Part shown: positions 1 through 12,248 of the stretch, one piece after another
Layout: every line of letters starts with the position of its first letter
Position numbering within the stretch: position 1 is the first letter of the stretch
Origin: Eudromia elegans
Taxonomy: Eukaryota; Chordata; Aves; Tinamiformes; Tinamidae
Direction of reading: 5' to 3'
Length of the DNA stretch: 64,000 bases
Assembly: GCA_003342815.1 (NCBI GenBank)
Contig: PTEX01000482.1
Location: 162,200-226,199 of the forward strand
Program-made: the position numbers and the translations under genes
The notes under the pieces: generated by a model
Told to the model about the DNA's origin: nothing
Database searches by the model: none
What the model saw: only the letters and a program-made list of their open reading frames with translations

Positions 1-204
1 CATTTGAGACTGTGGTAATAAAAGTTCAAAATTCAGGCACTCTATAGGGAAATATTGGAGTGACTGTCCTTGACAGTGTTCAAGAAACATGTGGATGAGG
101 CACATAGGGATATGGTTTAGTAGGCAGGGTGTTGAAGGGTTTACGGTTGGACTTGGTAATCTTAAAGGTCTTTTCCAAATATAATGATTCTGTGATTCTA
201 TGAA
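1..204 (+). mobile_element. CR1 LINE, 3' end (5' truncated, runs off the window edge)
   Basis: This is the last part of a CR1 retrotransposon in sense orientation. From about 45 on it follows the CR1 3' region: a GTGGAGT-like block, GTGTTCAAGAAAC near 77, the ACATAGGGATATGGTTTAG block near 101-120, GTTGGACTTGG near 146, the CTTAAAGGTCTTTTCCAA block near 161-178, and two ATTCTGTG/ATTCTATG octamers at 186-203. The first ~40 bases are diverged and could be the start of the fragment or its continuation from outside the window. The many substitutions suggest an old copy. No open frame is kept. Confidence 0.85.
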
Positions 205-1164
205 ATTCATTATTCAAAATCATCACACTGCAGTAGCTCTCCATCCTATATTTCACTTCTTAATAACTTCCTTCTTGGAATCCTAAACACATTTTCACTG
301 TAAGTGAAATCCATGAAATTCATTTACTGGTCATAAATTGCGGCAAGCTGTATACTTTGCCCCTGGTTTGCGATATCTTACTAGTATATTCTCTGCCCAC
401 AAATATACCACTCCCCAATGAAAAAGGAGTCTTTGTCAGACCAAATCTATCAGTGGAATACAGGAATTTGTTCAGGAAAAGGGAAGAAAAACAGTGACTC
501 ATTATATTGCTTTATTATATATTATTCATTATTTCTTTATTATGTGTTATTACTTTTATCTTTGTGAATTGTTTTGACAGGATGCTCAAACTTAACTAGA
601 CAGATTTTTTTTTTAATTTTTTTAATGGGAATGAGGGGGAGGATTTCAAGAAGTAATGCAATTCTTTATTCTCCCCCCACCTTCAAGTTACTATAGAAAT
701 AGATGAGAAAAAGAATAAAATAAGTTTTAGCTGAGAAAAACACAGAGGGGATTTTTTTCCTCTCAATCAATTCAAGATAAAGTTTGAAACAAAGACCACA
801 GCAAATATTTGGATTTTGACTTTGTATGCAGTATTGATGCATAGTTTCAATTTAATTTTTTTTTAAGTTCATCTCAGACCATGTTTCATGTTCTTTGAAA
901 AACTTGGGAAATTTGGATCAAGTATCAGCTTTTATGAAAATTTCTAATACATTTAGCAATGTCTCTGTAGAAATCATGTTGTCTATTCAGTGTTTTATTT
1001 ATCAAGCATAGGGAGAATCTATGTGTTACACCTGATACAGTGTGGGTTTTTTTTTTTTTTAACAGGCCATTTTTCTAGGCATGATTAATATTGTTTTGCC
1101 TTTTTACTTTTTCTTCTCCTCTTCCAATATTCAATGCCCTGTTCATAAGGAGTAAGACTGCTCC
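205..1164. other. AT-rich unannotated stretch
   Basis: I see no gene here. The stretch has T-rich runs, the longest about 14 T at 1047-1060 followed by AACAG, which mimics a splice acceptor but has no open exon behind it. A 60-codon open frame on the minus strand at 320-502 has no recognisable motif. Confidence 0.6.
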
Positions 1165-1838
1165 TGCATCTGGGTGAGTCCTGGTTGAGATCAAGTTACC
1201 CATGAGACAGCAGTGTGCCCTTGTGGCCAAGAAGACCAATGGGATCTCGGCCTGCATCAGGATGAGTGTTGCCAGCAGGTCGAGGGAGGGGATCCTACCC
1301 CTCTACTCAGCTCTGGTGAGGCCGCACCTGGAATAATGTGTCCAGTTTTGGGCTCCCTGGTACAGGAGGGACGTGGAGCTTCTAGAAAGTGTCCAGTGCG
1401 GAATAACAAAGATGATTAAGGGACTGGAGCATCTATCTTATGAAGAAAGACTAAGCAAGCTGGGCTTGTTTAGCTTAGAAAAGACTGAGAGGGGAATATG
1501 ATTAACATGTATAAGTACCTGAGGGATGAATGCAGGCAGGAGGGGGCCAAACTCTTCTCAGTGGTGGCCAGTGATAGGACAAGGGGTAATGGGCATGAGT
1601 TGAAACACAGGAAGTTCCACGTCCGTGTGAAAAAGAATTTCTTTCTTGCGAGGGTGACAGAGCCCTAGAACAGGCTGCTCAGAGAGCCTGTGGAGTCTCC
1701 TTCTTTGGAGATCTTCCAAACCCTCCTGGATGTCACCCTGTGCCACATGCTCTGGGTGTTCCTGCTGGAGCAGGAGAGGTTGGACTAGATGATCTCTAGA
1801 GGTCGCTTCCAATCCTAGAGATTCTGTGATTCTGTGAT
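1165..1838 (+). mobile_element. CR1 LINE, 3' end with ORF2 C-terminus remnant
   Basis: This 5'-truncated CR1 starts in the ORF2 stretch that normally reads as [20 protein letters not shown] and runs to the 3' tail. Landmarks are AGCAGTGTGCCCTTGTGGCC near 1209, the CTCTACTCAGCTCTGGTGAGG block near 1300-1321 ([11 protein letters not shown] in CR1), ACAAAGATGATTAAGG near 1407, GTTGGACTAGATGATCTCTAGAGGT near 1780-1804, and two ATTCTGTG octamers at 1821-1836. The C-terminal frame is broken by several stops and length changes; for example the W of the usual EHWNRLP block reads as a TAG at about 1667. It is clearly older than the copy at 10832. The minus-strand open frame at 1558-1845 is a shadow of it. 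Confidence 0.93.
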
Positions 1839-3087
1839 CCAACACAGCGATGCAAATGATGAATAATCAAGTATCCATAAAGGGATCAAAGGTATTAAGA
1901 TATGGAAAAAATTTTTCATTTTGTGTACAGAAAGCATCCTTGTTTAGTGACGATTAAATCAGAAATTGTACCAACTTAACACAAAACTAAACAAAACCAA
2001 AATATTTTATAGTCTCTTAAAACAGAAAAAGAGTTAAATATTTGAATTTACTTGGAATTTACAGCAAAATGAAGTACTCTATGTTAACAACAAATACAAC
2101 CAAAATGCTCATTAGAACAACCAAACAAGGAAACAGAATTTGTTTCCCTTAATCACATTCACCCTCAATAAATACCAATTATATTAATTCAAAATAAAGA
2201 CAGATCACGTGTCTTCAGTAGATTGAACATGAGAAAAAAATTAAATAGAAGAATAGACTTTTTCATGGGTCTTGCTTCAAACTTGAGAGATCCAATCTCA
2301 GTTCTCTTCTAATATCTTTTCTGACTGCAGTGCAGAGTCTAAGTCAAGTCCTCAACAACATTTAGTTAGAAACCTAGAGTACTGTTGTCTAGGCCAAATG
2401 CGTTAGGTATTTCAACTTAAACGTTTCATTGAGTGTGTATAAACTGAGCACAGTAAAAACACTTGCTTGTTGATTTTGTATTTTGCCTGAATTTCTCACC
2501 ATGCTAGGCATAAAAAAATATAACACAGAGCACCCTAAAATGATGTAGTCCATATATCTACTGGAAACACTGTTTCAAAAGTATCAGTTAATTCTTATCC
2601 AGATTTTTGAATCAGATTCAATAGAAATAATATGTAGGCTTTTGGCTCAAGAGAGATATTGAACAATATTTAACAAATACATGTCAGAATTCCATTAAAA
2701 TTAACTTAGGTAAATTTTTATTGCAACAATATAATCAAAAGTACACTACCAATTTATGTCAGTCAAATTATCTGCCAAAAGATTGAAAGAAAGCCGAATT
2801 TTACAATATAATTGATAGGAAGAATAATCAGTTTTTCAATAGGCTTTTTTCTTACTAACATGAAATTTTAGAAACTCTCATGTGAACTATTCTGCTAAAA
2901 ATGCCATTTCTCCTCAGATATGTTGATAGTTGTGTTACCATTGGATGTGAGGAAGTTCTAATTCCATTTCGAGCATATTTGAATAAAGTATTTATTTTCT
3001 CCCTGCTAAGCTGAACTGTTGTCACTCCGTCATCACTGCGTATGAAGCGAAGATGGCTTAAAATGGGAACTGATGATATTAAAGCTT

Positions 3088-3109
3088 TTCTCTCTCTCTC
3101 TCTGTCTCT
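3088..3109. repeat. (TC)n microsatellite
   Basis: A short TC dinucleotide run of about 11 units with one G interruption, followed by a T-run. Confidence 0.85.
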
Positions 3110-6100
3110 TTTTTAAGCCCATTCTCTCATAAGGTTTCATTCTTCTCCTTTCATTTTTTTTTTATTTAGCACATATTCACCCTTGTCCATTTTATCCACA
3201 ACTACTCTCCAGTCCATCTTTATTATTGTTTAATTTTATTATAATTTGCTAATAATTTACTTTCAGGTTTTGTAAATATTCTGATTCTAGCTGAATATAG
3301 TTATTTCTTTTCTTCTGTAGTTCAGTTGTTTGAAAGTAAACTCAAATTGGTAGGTTTTAAAATTGCAAAGAACTACATTATTCATTCCCAATGAACTAGA
3401 ATAGGAAAAGGAAATGAGTATTGTGAGTCAAACTATTAAGAGGGAATAGTTGTGGTGAGCTGAAAGAAATGCATGGACTGGGAATGGGAGATAGATCAAA
3501 ATAAATCAAAAAGGTGAAATGAAAAAGCATAGTTAAGAGAAAGGGAGTGGTTCACAGGACATAGAGAGGAGTAAGCTGGAAAGGACAAAGTAAACCATGA
3601 AAGGAGAGAATAAACTATACTTCCTAGAAAGCATCTGAAAGGCACCAGAGAGATAATTAAATAGATTCAGTTGAAAGAATATCCAAATGTAAATTAACAC
3701 AAGATTAATGGGAAGATACCAATGTGAAAATAATTATCAAATTAGAGTGTGCTAACATGGTCATGAGGAAAATAGCCAGCAAGAAATAGAACTGAATTGC
3801 TACATACAGCTATGTCCTTGGTGCTTTTTTTGAGCAGTTTGTTGTGGTTTGGGACTTAGCTAGGCAGGGGCAAACTCTGTCTCTCCTCTTGTTTTCTTCA
3901 CAGTATCTCACCTAAGACACATCAACTAAAAGATCCTTCGTGGTGATAAACAAACAGGAGGAGGCTGATGGAAAAGTGTTCTCTGTGTGAAGACCTTGAG
4001 TTTCAACCAAGCTTTCTATCTGAGTATGTCAAAAATCAGATTTGATCATTTCAGAAAATAATAAATGCCCAAGGGAAGAAAAAAGAGACAAGGGACAGGA
4101 AGGATCCCTTACAACAATGAAGTTGTGGGACATGTCATAAGAGAGAGACCAGAGAAGAAAAGAGCAAAGGTTCTGGAAAAAAAAGCCTTGAATATAGACA
4201 GGAGGGGTAGAAACATTGTATGCATGGTGAATCTGACTTTGCCCTATTATTTTTCAATTTTGGTGCAAAGTTCAGTTTTGTACAGTATTTTGTGAGAAAC
4301 CTATAAAACTTAAAACATTATTTCAGAAATGTCCTAAAAATAGGCAATAATCAAGACAAATTAGGCCATATATAAAATAAAATAAACAAGTGACATAATG
4401 CATTTTTGCTACTTCCAGGTTTTCATCCTAGATGTTTTATTTTCTTCTTGTCAAGTAATTGAAATAATTTCAGCATTTGGTTCTGAGACAGTGGCCACTG
4501 TTCAATTATTTATTTCTTCCTCAGAACTTGGGAGGTGGAAGGGCTGACGGCAGGTTTTATTCTTTCGTTAGCCCTTTATACACACAAGAAGAGCAGGCTT
4601 CTGCGTGCATGGTGATAATGTGTCAAGCAGTGGCTGTCAATGGAAGGAAGAAGTAAAGGCAGCTCGGGCTTAGGTGATCACCCCTACGACAGAGGAGCAG
4701 GCAGAGAGGGATAAGACATCTTGCTGATGTCCCTGTGGAGTGAAGTCAGAGAAATGTTCTTGACAGTGGCAACCATGGGATTTCTCCTTTGTCAGTGAAA
4801 GTAAAGCACAACTGACAGACTCAGCCTGGAGTAGAGCAGCATGAATAGATATAGCACTGCAGGGCAAATGAGCCACAGGAAGTAGTGTTTTCCCTCGAGT
4901 GGGAGAGATAATTGTTTGAGTTTTAATTTCACCCAAAATAGTGCTAGGCTAGTGTCCTTTCCAAAAATATTATGGCCTTCTACGTACTAGGTTAGAAGAA
5001 GGGAGCATGAGATGCCTAATGTCCCACAAATCCATTGGCAGGAAATGAGAATGAAATACAGATCCTTTGAATCATGTTCAATTGATTTAGATTTGGTCTG
5101 ATTAACTAATCTTTTCATTATTCGCAAACCTGCTGTTTATGTCATTGTGAAACATCTTTTACTGCTTATTTGTGCCTTTATTTATGATCATTTACTATAA
5201 GCATCAGCTGTAACATCAATACTTCTTATATAATAAGATAAATATTAATGGCACTCTGCTGTGATCATCAGTCTACTAGCAGAACTTAAGCTATTTGCTT
5301 TCTACTACCAATTAAATTCATTGATCTAGACAAAGAAGGAATATGTTAGAATAGCTATTTAGCCTTTAAAATTTGTTAAGAACTACCAGAAACATACCAG
5401 ATAAAGAACTGCATTGCAAATATTAGTATAATAATGGAAAGCTCAGCATGAGTCACAATTTTAGGAAGAAACTGAACCAGTTCCAAAGATGTATGAAAAT
5501 TCTTTCCTAGTTTGAAATATCTTTTGTCCGTAAGAACGAAGAAATTAAAATACTAATTTCAATGAGGCAGAGATGGTTTTTCATTCACAGTTGTGTTACT
5601 TGTACAATATACCTCAATCCTTGGTAGCAAACAGCAAGGAGGGAGTAGTTATATCCTCTTAGCTCCAAAGACTGTTCCAAGGATCCTTAACTATTGTGAG
5701 AAGTGATCCCATTCTATGGCTATTGGGGCCATATAAGCACCTGTGAAGTGAATACAACTAAAAAGCCATTGTGGTTTTATTGACTTTCCATCATTTTGTT
5801 GGTTTTATGAGCTTTCATTACAGTTTAACATTTTAGATACATAGTAAGGATGTTGCCATCACATATTACTTAGGGATGAATTAAATTCTATCAGTGCTGT
5901 CTGTCACGGCTCAGTTGTTTTCTTAGTTTGATTTTGTTTGTTTTTAAATATTTTGAATATATTTATTAGATAAACTGTAAAGACAAGAAACATCAATGCA
6001 TATATTTTGACTTGAACAGTACCAATCCAGACTTAAACTGTTTTGGTTAGGACCTCTGCCCAAACACACTTGTCTTTTCATAATATGACTGTGTATTCCC

Positions 6101-8805
6101 AAGAGAAAGGTGAATATCACATACATGCTTTAAAGGATATTAATATACTGCAAAGTCAAACACTAACATTTTTATGAAATTACATGTTTTAGATTGCATT
6201 TTCAATCTCAGTTCAGGTAGAGTTTTCATAACTACACTATCATGTTCTCTTTTCAGTTTTATTTTCTTGATCATTTTTCCTCAGTTCAGTGACTCCCTGC
6301 TTCTTTCAGTGCATGAGCAGTGTGCATCTAGTGATTATAAGGCAGAGTTTTCCACTGTTCTATTTTTATTATCTCTTGAGAATATGATCTTATGCTTTAT
6401 TTATCAAATATTGTTTCAGACATGCTCTAATCACAGCATTTTTAAGTTTCCTTGTGGACTTTCCTATAACACTCATTTTATGATCGTTTTACAGCTGTTT
6501 ATTCAATTTCACAACACCTCTGTGAAATGAAGGCAACTTATTAGTTGAGTTTATTGGGACAAATGATAAAAAATGACTGTAAAATTGCTGAGAGATTTTA
6601 GACACTATAATTACCAATAGAGAGAGTAGAACATCAGTCAAGAACTAAGGACAAGCTGGGATGAAAAAAATATCTAAACATCTTTGACACACAAGTCTGA
6701 TTTGTACTTATTATTGTTAACATCAGAAATGACTACATTGCAGTCATTAATTCCAGTTCCTTGTTGCTGCAGTGAGCCACGTAACGAAGACTGAAACCCA
6801 AAATCCAAAGAATAACCATTCTGTATTTAGGCTTTGAAAAAGGCTTAACTTATATTTGGTCAGTTAGATCGTTAAATCCATCTGCCCCACTACACCTTTT
6901 TGTTAACCTCCTAGAGCAAGAAAATCCTGTTCCCAGTACTTAAATCATGAATATTTGTATTATGCTGTTGGTATCGTTCAATAAGATTTGTCTCCAAAAT
7001 CTGGCATCTCTTTTTGTTCCTTAATCTCCAAAACTAGTTATTAGTTTGGACAAACAAACTTAAAGCACAAAACACTTTTTTTCTGCTTTAAGCTCACTAT
7101 TCTGAGGTGGCTTGTCAACTATTAGGAGCAAAACTCAAAAGTTTCACAAAATTTAGCCTGAAGAAATTAGAATCTGGGAATATGGGAATTGGAATACAGG
7201 AAACCTATATCTGAGGTGCACCACGTAAAAGAGTCTAAGTGCACCAAGGAGAGAGTTTAAGTGCAAATACCAAGGTAAAAATATGAGCATAATCAAGTCT
7301 TCAAACATACCTATGAAACAGTGAACTATCTTCTGACTCTAAAAGAAGTAATGTAAAGATAAGTAAGGTCCAGACAGCATCATCAAAAAAGTTTCTAGGA
7401 ACTAGGAGCACAGAAAAAAAAGCATATCTCCAAAAATCCAAACTCTCTTGTTTCATAGAAAATTAACATAAAAATGTATACATCATACGTGTTTGATGCA
7501 TACATCAAACAATACAAATTCTTTTGTGGTCCCTTGCAGCATTGGTGAATTCATGCAGACCAGTGAAGTCACTGAAAATTGTGAATATCTGTTGGCTCTG
7601 CATTTCCAAATTAGTTCTCATACAGCAAGCATACAACTACAGACTGCTTGCATGAAGTTTGCATTAACTAACCATCCTTTGTGCCATCAAAAGTGTCAGA
7701 CACTATTCTTGCTACTGTCTTAAATCACAGTATTACTTTCTCTCTTTGGCACTTCCTTCATCATTCATCTAACATCTTCCAACTTGGGGTTCACTGAATT
7801 CTAGCAAAAGATACATGCTTGAATCTATTACACTACAAATTACTTATAATAGCAACTCTGAAATAATGAGTTGTTTTGAATTTAAACTATTTAGATGCAT
7901 AAAGACCAATTACTTTGTTGTTAATGCTGAGAAAGGCATTAGAACATGTCAATATACTTGCATATATAGAACAAAGTATAGGTGTAGAAAGAAACATACA
8001 AAGTAGAGTGGTTTACACACTGAGGACTAAATGCTGCAACTCATTTCCAATTAGCATCAGTTTACATCAAGAGTAGCTTTAGTTGTATGTATCACTCCAG
8101 TTCATTGTTAATTCCCATGCTGCTAACAAAATCCATTCAGTTGTCACTGCTTCCAAGAACACTACCATTGGCATTTCAAAATTTTCACTATTTAAGATAT
8201 AAAAACAAAGCACTACAGCAAAGCGTTTTGCTGTGCCCTGATTCAGAGCCCATGAAATAGTATAACGTAGATTACTGACTGTAATGACTGTACTATGATT
8301 GTAAAAGTCTTAAGAGTAAGATGATCTATTTAAAAAAAAAATTAACTTAATATAGCTTATTAACACTTAAAGTTAATGAATGCCTACAGCTAGGCCACCC
8401 TTTTCACTATTCCCCTGATGGCTGAACTGAAGTATCTGAACAAAGGTTGAGTTCTCCTTTGGAATTTGCTACAATGGTATATTAGACCACAATAAATCAT
8501 ATTAGATTTAATTTTTTGTTGGTTAATGATTAAAATACTTGGTATTAATGCATAGAACTAATAGTACTATGTAGTACTGTTAGTACACAGTCTCAGAGAG
8601 AGCATAAATGCAAGGCAGAAGGAATAATAATATAGGGAAAAATCCTGCTTGTAAGCATCTTCACATTATCAAGTGCACATTCAGGTATCGTTCCTGCTTT
8701 CTAGGTATTGATGAAATACCATTTCTTTACGTGTTAGTGAAATGGTGAGTATACTCAGACAATAGAACAAATTCCAAAGCAGTGACAAAATGATTCAGAC
8801 AAGTG

Positions 8806-8822
8806 AAAAAAAAAAAAAAAAA
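8806..8822. repeat. A17 homopolymer
   Basis: A run of 17 A. There is no AATAAA signal in the 30 bases before it and no recognisable transcript sequence upstream, so I do not read it as the tail of a retrocopy. Confidence 0.8.
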
Positions 8823-10002
8823 GGCCTGGCAAATAGGTTAGCAAATCAATATATTTCCCAACAATACCCTGCAGAGCCACCCAACCCTAAAGTCAAAGAA
8901 TGCCAATTGAAATGTTAAATAGCCTCTGCAGATTACAGTTAAATGCCCATGGGTTAAGAACACACAGTGCTTTTTGTAGTACTTTGCAGGGCATAGCAGA
9001 TGTGTTTTTGCTGACTGACTTCACATTCTGTTTAATACATCAGTTGACCATGACTGCGTATTCTGAATTCCAAGAACCTTCCCTCCACAGCAGAGCGAAT
9101 GATTTTATTTTTCTTCTTCTCCTTGCTTCTCTAGCATTTCTCCCCGCTGTATTAAATCACGCCAAAGGATGCAAGCAGTAGAGAGAGGAAAAAGAAGTTA
9201 CTGCAGCTGCTGTGATATCAATCATACATTTCAGTCAAGGAAGGGGGATTTAATAATTTTAAAAGTATTTTGTGATTGTTCATGTCTTTGGTGTACCTGG
9301 AAATCAGTAATTAGGATTTGAAAACTTAGCTAGCATTTCAGACAACCAGTTATTAGAACACACCAAAGCTGTCTCTCTTATGTATAGCAGTTTAAGTGGC
9401 TAAGAAAAAATGAAAGTGTGGAAATAATCAGAAAAAAAAAATAAAAAAGAGAAAAAATGAAAAAAAAAAAGAGTGTTTTCCCTTTTTAGGGAAGGAAAAC
9501 TCCAGGATCATGCAAAATAAATTATATTCCTATTCTTTATTCTGAAGAGATATTTCTTACAGCATTAGGTAAAAAATTCCCAAAATACTACATGTTACTT
9601 AGCTTGGTAGTATCATCACTTCCCAGTCTAGATGATAATAACAGCTTTTTTTAACACAGCTTCCTAAGGACTCTGAAAGCATCATGCTTTCACTTGACTT
9701 TGTTTTGACTGAGTTTTATTCCTCCCACTGAGGGATTGTCTCATTTTACCTCATTTTACCTCAATTTTATTGATTACCTCAATAGATTACCTATTCAATC
9801 TAATAGCTCTTTGTTAACATGAATCTACTCTGTTTTCTATCTGCTAGTTTGAATATAAAATTCCATATTCCATATGCCAAGAAAATACTCAATTATGAAG
9901 ATGCATTGAAATCAAAATGCTCCACATAACTGTAGTACCTTGAAAGGAAGGAGAATTGTGGATATTTTGCACTAGAGTTATCAAAAAATTCTTCTCACAC
10001 AC

Positions 10003-10080
10003 AGCAATTACACATCTTCTTACACATTCTTACACATCAGCAATTCTTAAAATTCTTAAAATTCTTAAACATCAGCAATT
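10003..10080. repeat. Short imperfect tandem repeats
   Basis: ACAGCAATTACACATCTT is followed by repeated CTTACACAT and AATTCTTAA units and then a second CATCAGCAATT. This looks like local slippage duplication. Confidence 0.6.
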
Positions 10081-10831
10081 AAAATCATTAGGCTTTATCC
10101 AGCTCAGCTTTTCAAATGCTCTTCAGCATCATACAACTGACATTATGAAGCGAGTGTAATATGGTGCTCTATTTTGGCACTAGAATTTCCTTTCCTTTTA
10201 AACATATCAGGGTGAAACTCGGTTTATGTGAATGTTTAAGGAACCTGTCCCAATTAAAGAATCTAATTTGTCAAAAAAATAGTTTCAAGAATATTAAATT
10301 AATTAAAATACTGTATATTTCCTTATTTGTGACAGAATAAGCAGTGCTCAAACAGATAAGTAGAAAGGCTAATCCCTAGGCAAAATCAAAAATGGTAAGG
10401 GAATCCCTCCACTCTTGTGTCCCAAATATTGATACATCTGAAAGACAGTTTGAGAGATTGAAAGGACATATGTGGTATTTTTGGAGAGAATTTTAAGAAG
10501 TACTTGGGGATCTTAAATCTCATTGGATAGTCAAAGTGCTTTTACAATGCTTGAGCTTTTTCAGTACAGATATGCATACATGTGACAAAACAACAAGTCT
10601 TTTGGAAAGTTTATACCTTCCAGTTAATACTCTGGATCTGACATTCTTGTACAATGTAGAAAGAATATCTATGGAAATGTGGAAAGAGAAATGAAACAAA
10701 ACAAAACAAAAAAACTTCTACATTGTGAAAACAGGTAAAATGTCATTTTTTGCATAAATATTCAGCAGAGTGTGATTTTGTCTGTGTTTTCACTCTCCTT
10801 CATTTGTGTAAGAATACACATCACACATTTT

Positions 10832-11399
10832 AGGGAGGTGATTCTGCCCCTCTACTCAGCCCTGGTGAGGCTGCACCTCGAGTACCGTGTGCAGTTCTGG
10901 GCTCCCCAGTGCAGGAGGGATGTGGAGCTGCTAGAGAGAGTCCAGCGCAGGGCCACAAAGATGATTAGGGGTCTGGAACATCTGCCCTATGAGGAAAGGC
11001 TGAGAGAGCTGGGCCTCTTCAGCCTGCAGAAGAGAAGACTGAGAGGGGATCTGATCAATGTATATAAATATCTCAAGACAGGGAGTGAGGAGGAGGGGGC
11101 TGGCCTCTTCTCAGGGGTGGCCAGTAATAGAACTAGAGGAAACGGCCACAAATTGAGGCACCAAAAGTTCCACAGGAACTTGAGAAAGAATTTCTTAACA
11201 GCGAGGGTGACAGAGCACTGGAACAGGCTGCCCAGAGAGGTGGTGGAGTCTCCTTCTCTGGAGATCTTCCAAACCCGCCTGGACATCACCCTGTGCCACA
11301 TGCTCTAGGGGACCCTGCGTGTGCAGGAGGGTTGGACTAGATGACCTCTACAGGTCCCTTCCAACCCTAGCCATTCTATGATTCTATGACTCTATGATT
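10832..11399 (+). mobile_element. CR1 LINE, 3' end; best-preserved copy in the window
   Basis: A 5'-truncated CR1 beginning at the codons for [12 protein letters not shown] and running through the ORF2 stop (TAG at 11306-11308), a short 3' UTR and the octamer tail (ATTCTATG units at 11374-11398). The C-terminal ~158 residues are open and carry the usual CR1 landmarks: [59 protein letters not shown], then [12 protein letters not shown] and [20 protein letters not shown]. This part lies downstream of the reverse transcriptase palm, so the copy cannot encode an active enzyme. The open frame extends back to 10772 into non-CR1 sequence by chance. The intact frame suggests the youngest insertion of the window. 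Confidence 0.96.
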
Positions 11400-12212
11400 T
11401 TAATTACAAACCACAGAGTGATAGGGCTGAATTAGTAGGATTTTAAAACTTTATTTATGGTTCAAGGACAACTTATTTTGCTAATATTTTTGTTCTGGAT
11501 TTTCGAATCCAAAATATTTACTGAGAAAAAAAAATCATTCTATCCAGATACAGGTAAAGACAGAATGAGGGATACTAAGGTACCTAATTTCTTAGAGATA
11601 AATTTTAAGTATGAAATAAAGTTCAGATATTGTAATTGTTCTATTTATCATAATTTTTGCATGATAGATAAAGTAAAATTTTTATTTAGACAATTCTTTG
11701 AAAATATTAACTTATATGAGTGAATTTTATGTCTGATTCATTTGAAGAGGAGATACTAAGAATTTCAGCAGTTCCAATATTATATTCTCCAGTTCTAGAT
11801 ATGAAAATTTTTAATCTAGTATTAAGAAAAAAAAAAAAAGAAAGGAATGGATTCATGAACTCCATGTGCAAAACCAATGGTGTTTTATTTTGTTTTGATT
11901 TTTTTTGAGTTGTGGTTTTTAAAGATCCTGGTCTCTTTCTTTTTACCTCTAGGAATAGAATTACCTTTTATGACCACTTTGTCATCATTTGCTCTCAAAA
12001 GTAAGCACAACTGTATTTGTGGAAGCAACCAGTAATGTAAGACTACTTTATCTCACTTTCGCCTTCCTAAAAGGAAGACAGGATTGATAAGAAGCAAAAC
12101 ATACACATAAAAGAAGAAAATATTATTACAGTCTTCAGTTTCAAATAAAAAAAAAAAAAATCAATTTTTTTCCAGCCCTTTATCTGCCTCCCCATCCCAC
12201 TTCTACATATTA

Positions 12213-12248
12213 GATATTGGTATCCATATTGATATTGGTATCCAATAT
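12213..12248. repeat. 18-bp unit tandem duplication
   Basis: GATATTGGTATCCATATT is followed at once by GATATTGGTATCCAATAT: two near-identical 18-base units. Confidence 0.85.

Larger units (their letters stand above)
1839..10831. other. 9 kb AT-rich stretch without recognisable genes
   Basis: No gene, RNA gene or dispersed repeat is recognisable. It holds low-complexity tracts (listed separately) and chance open frames, the largest 118 codons at 6174-6530 (plus strand, hydrophobic, no family motif). The segment 8880-9190 has a more balanced composition and ends in a strong pyrimidine tract before an AG at about 9131, but no donor follows with an open frame. I cannot assign it. Confidence 0.6.

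Noticed and set aside
4065-4295. Lysine/arginine-rich open frame starting MPKGRKKRQG, suggestive of a nucleic-acid-binding peptide
   Set aside because: It comes from A/G-rich DNA and has no match to a known basic-protein family; only 76 codons.
6174-6530. 118-codon hydrophobic open frame resembling a membrane protein
   Set aside because: Its F/L/S/I-rich composition is what T-rich DNA gives in any open frame; no conserved motif or signal context.
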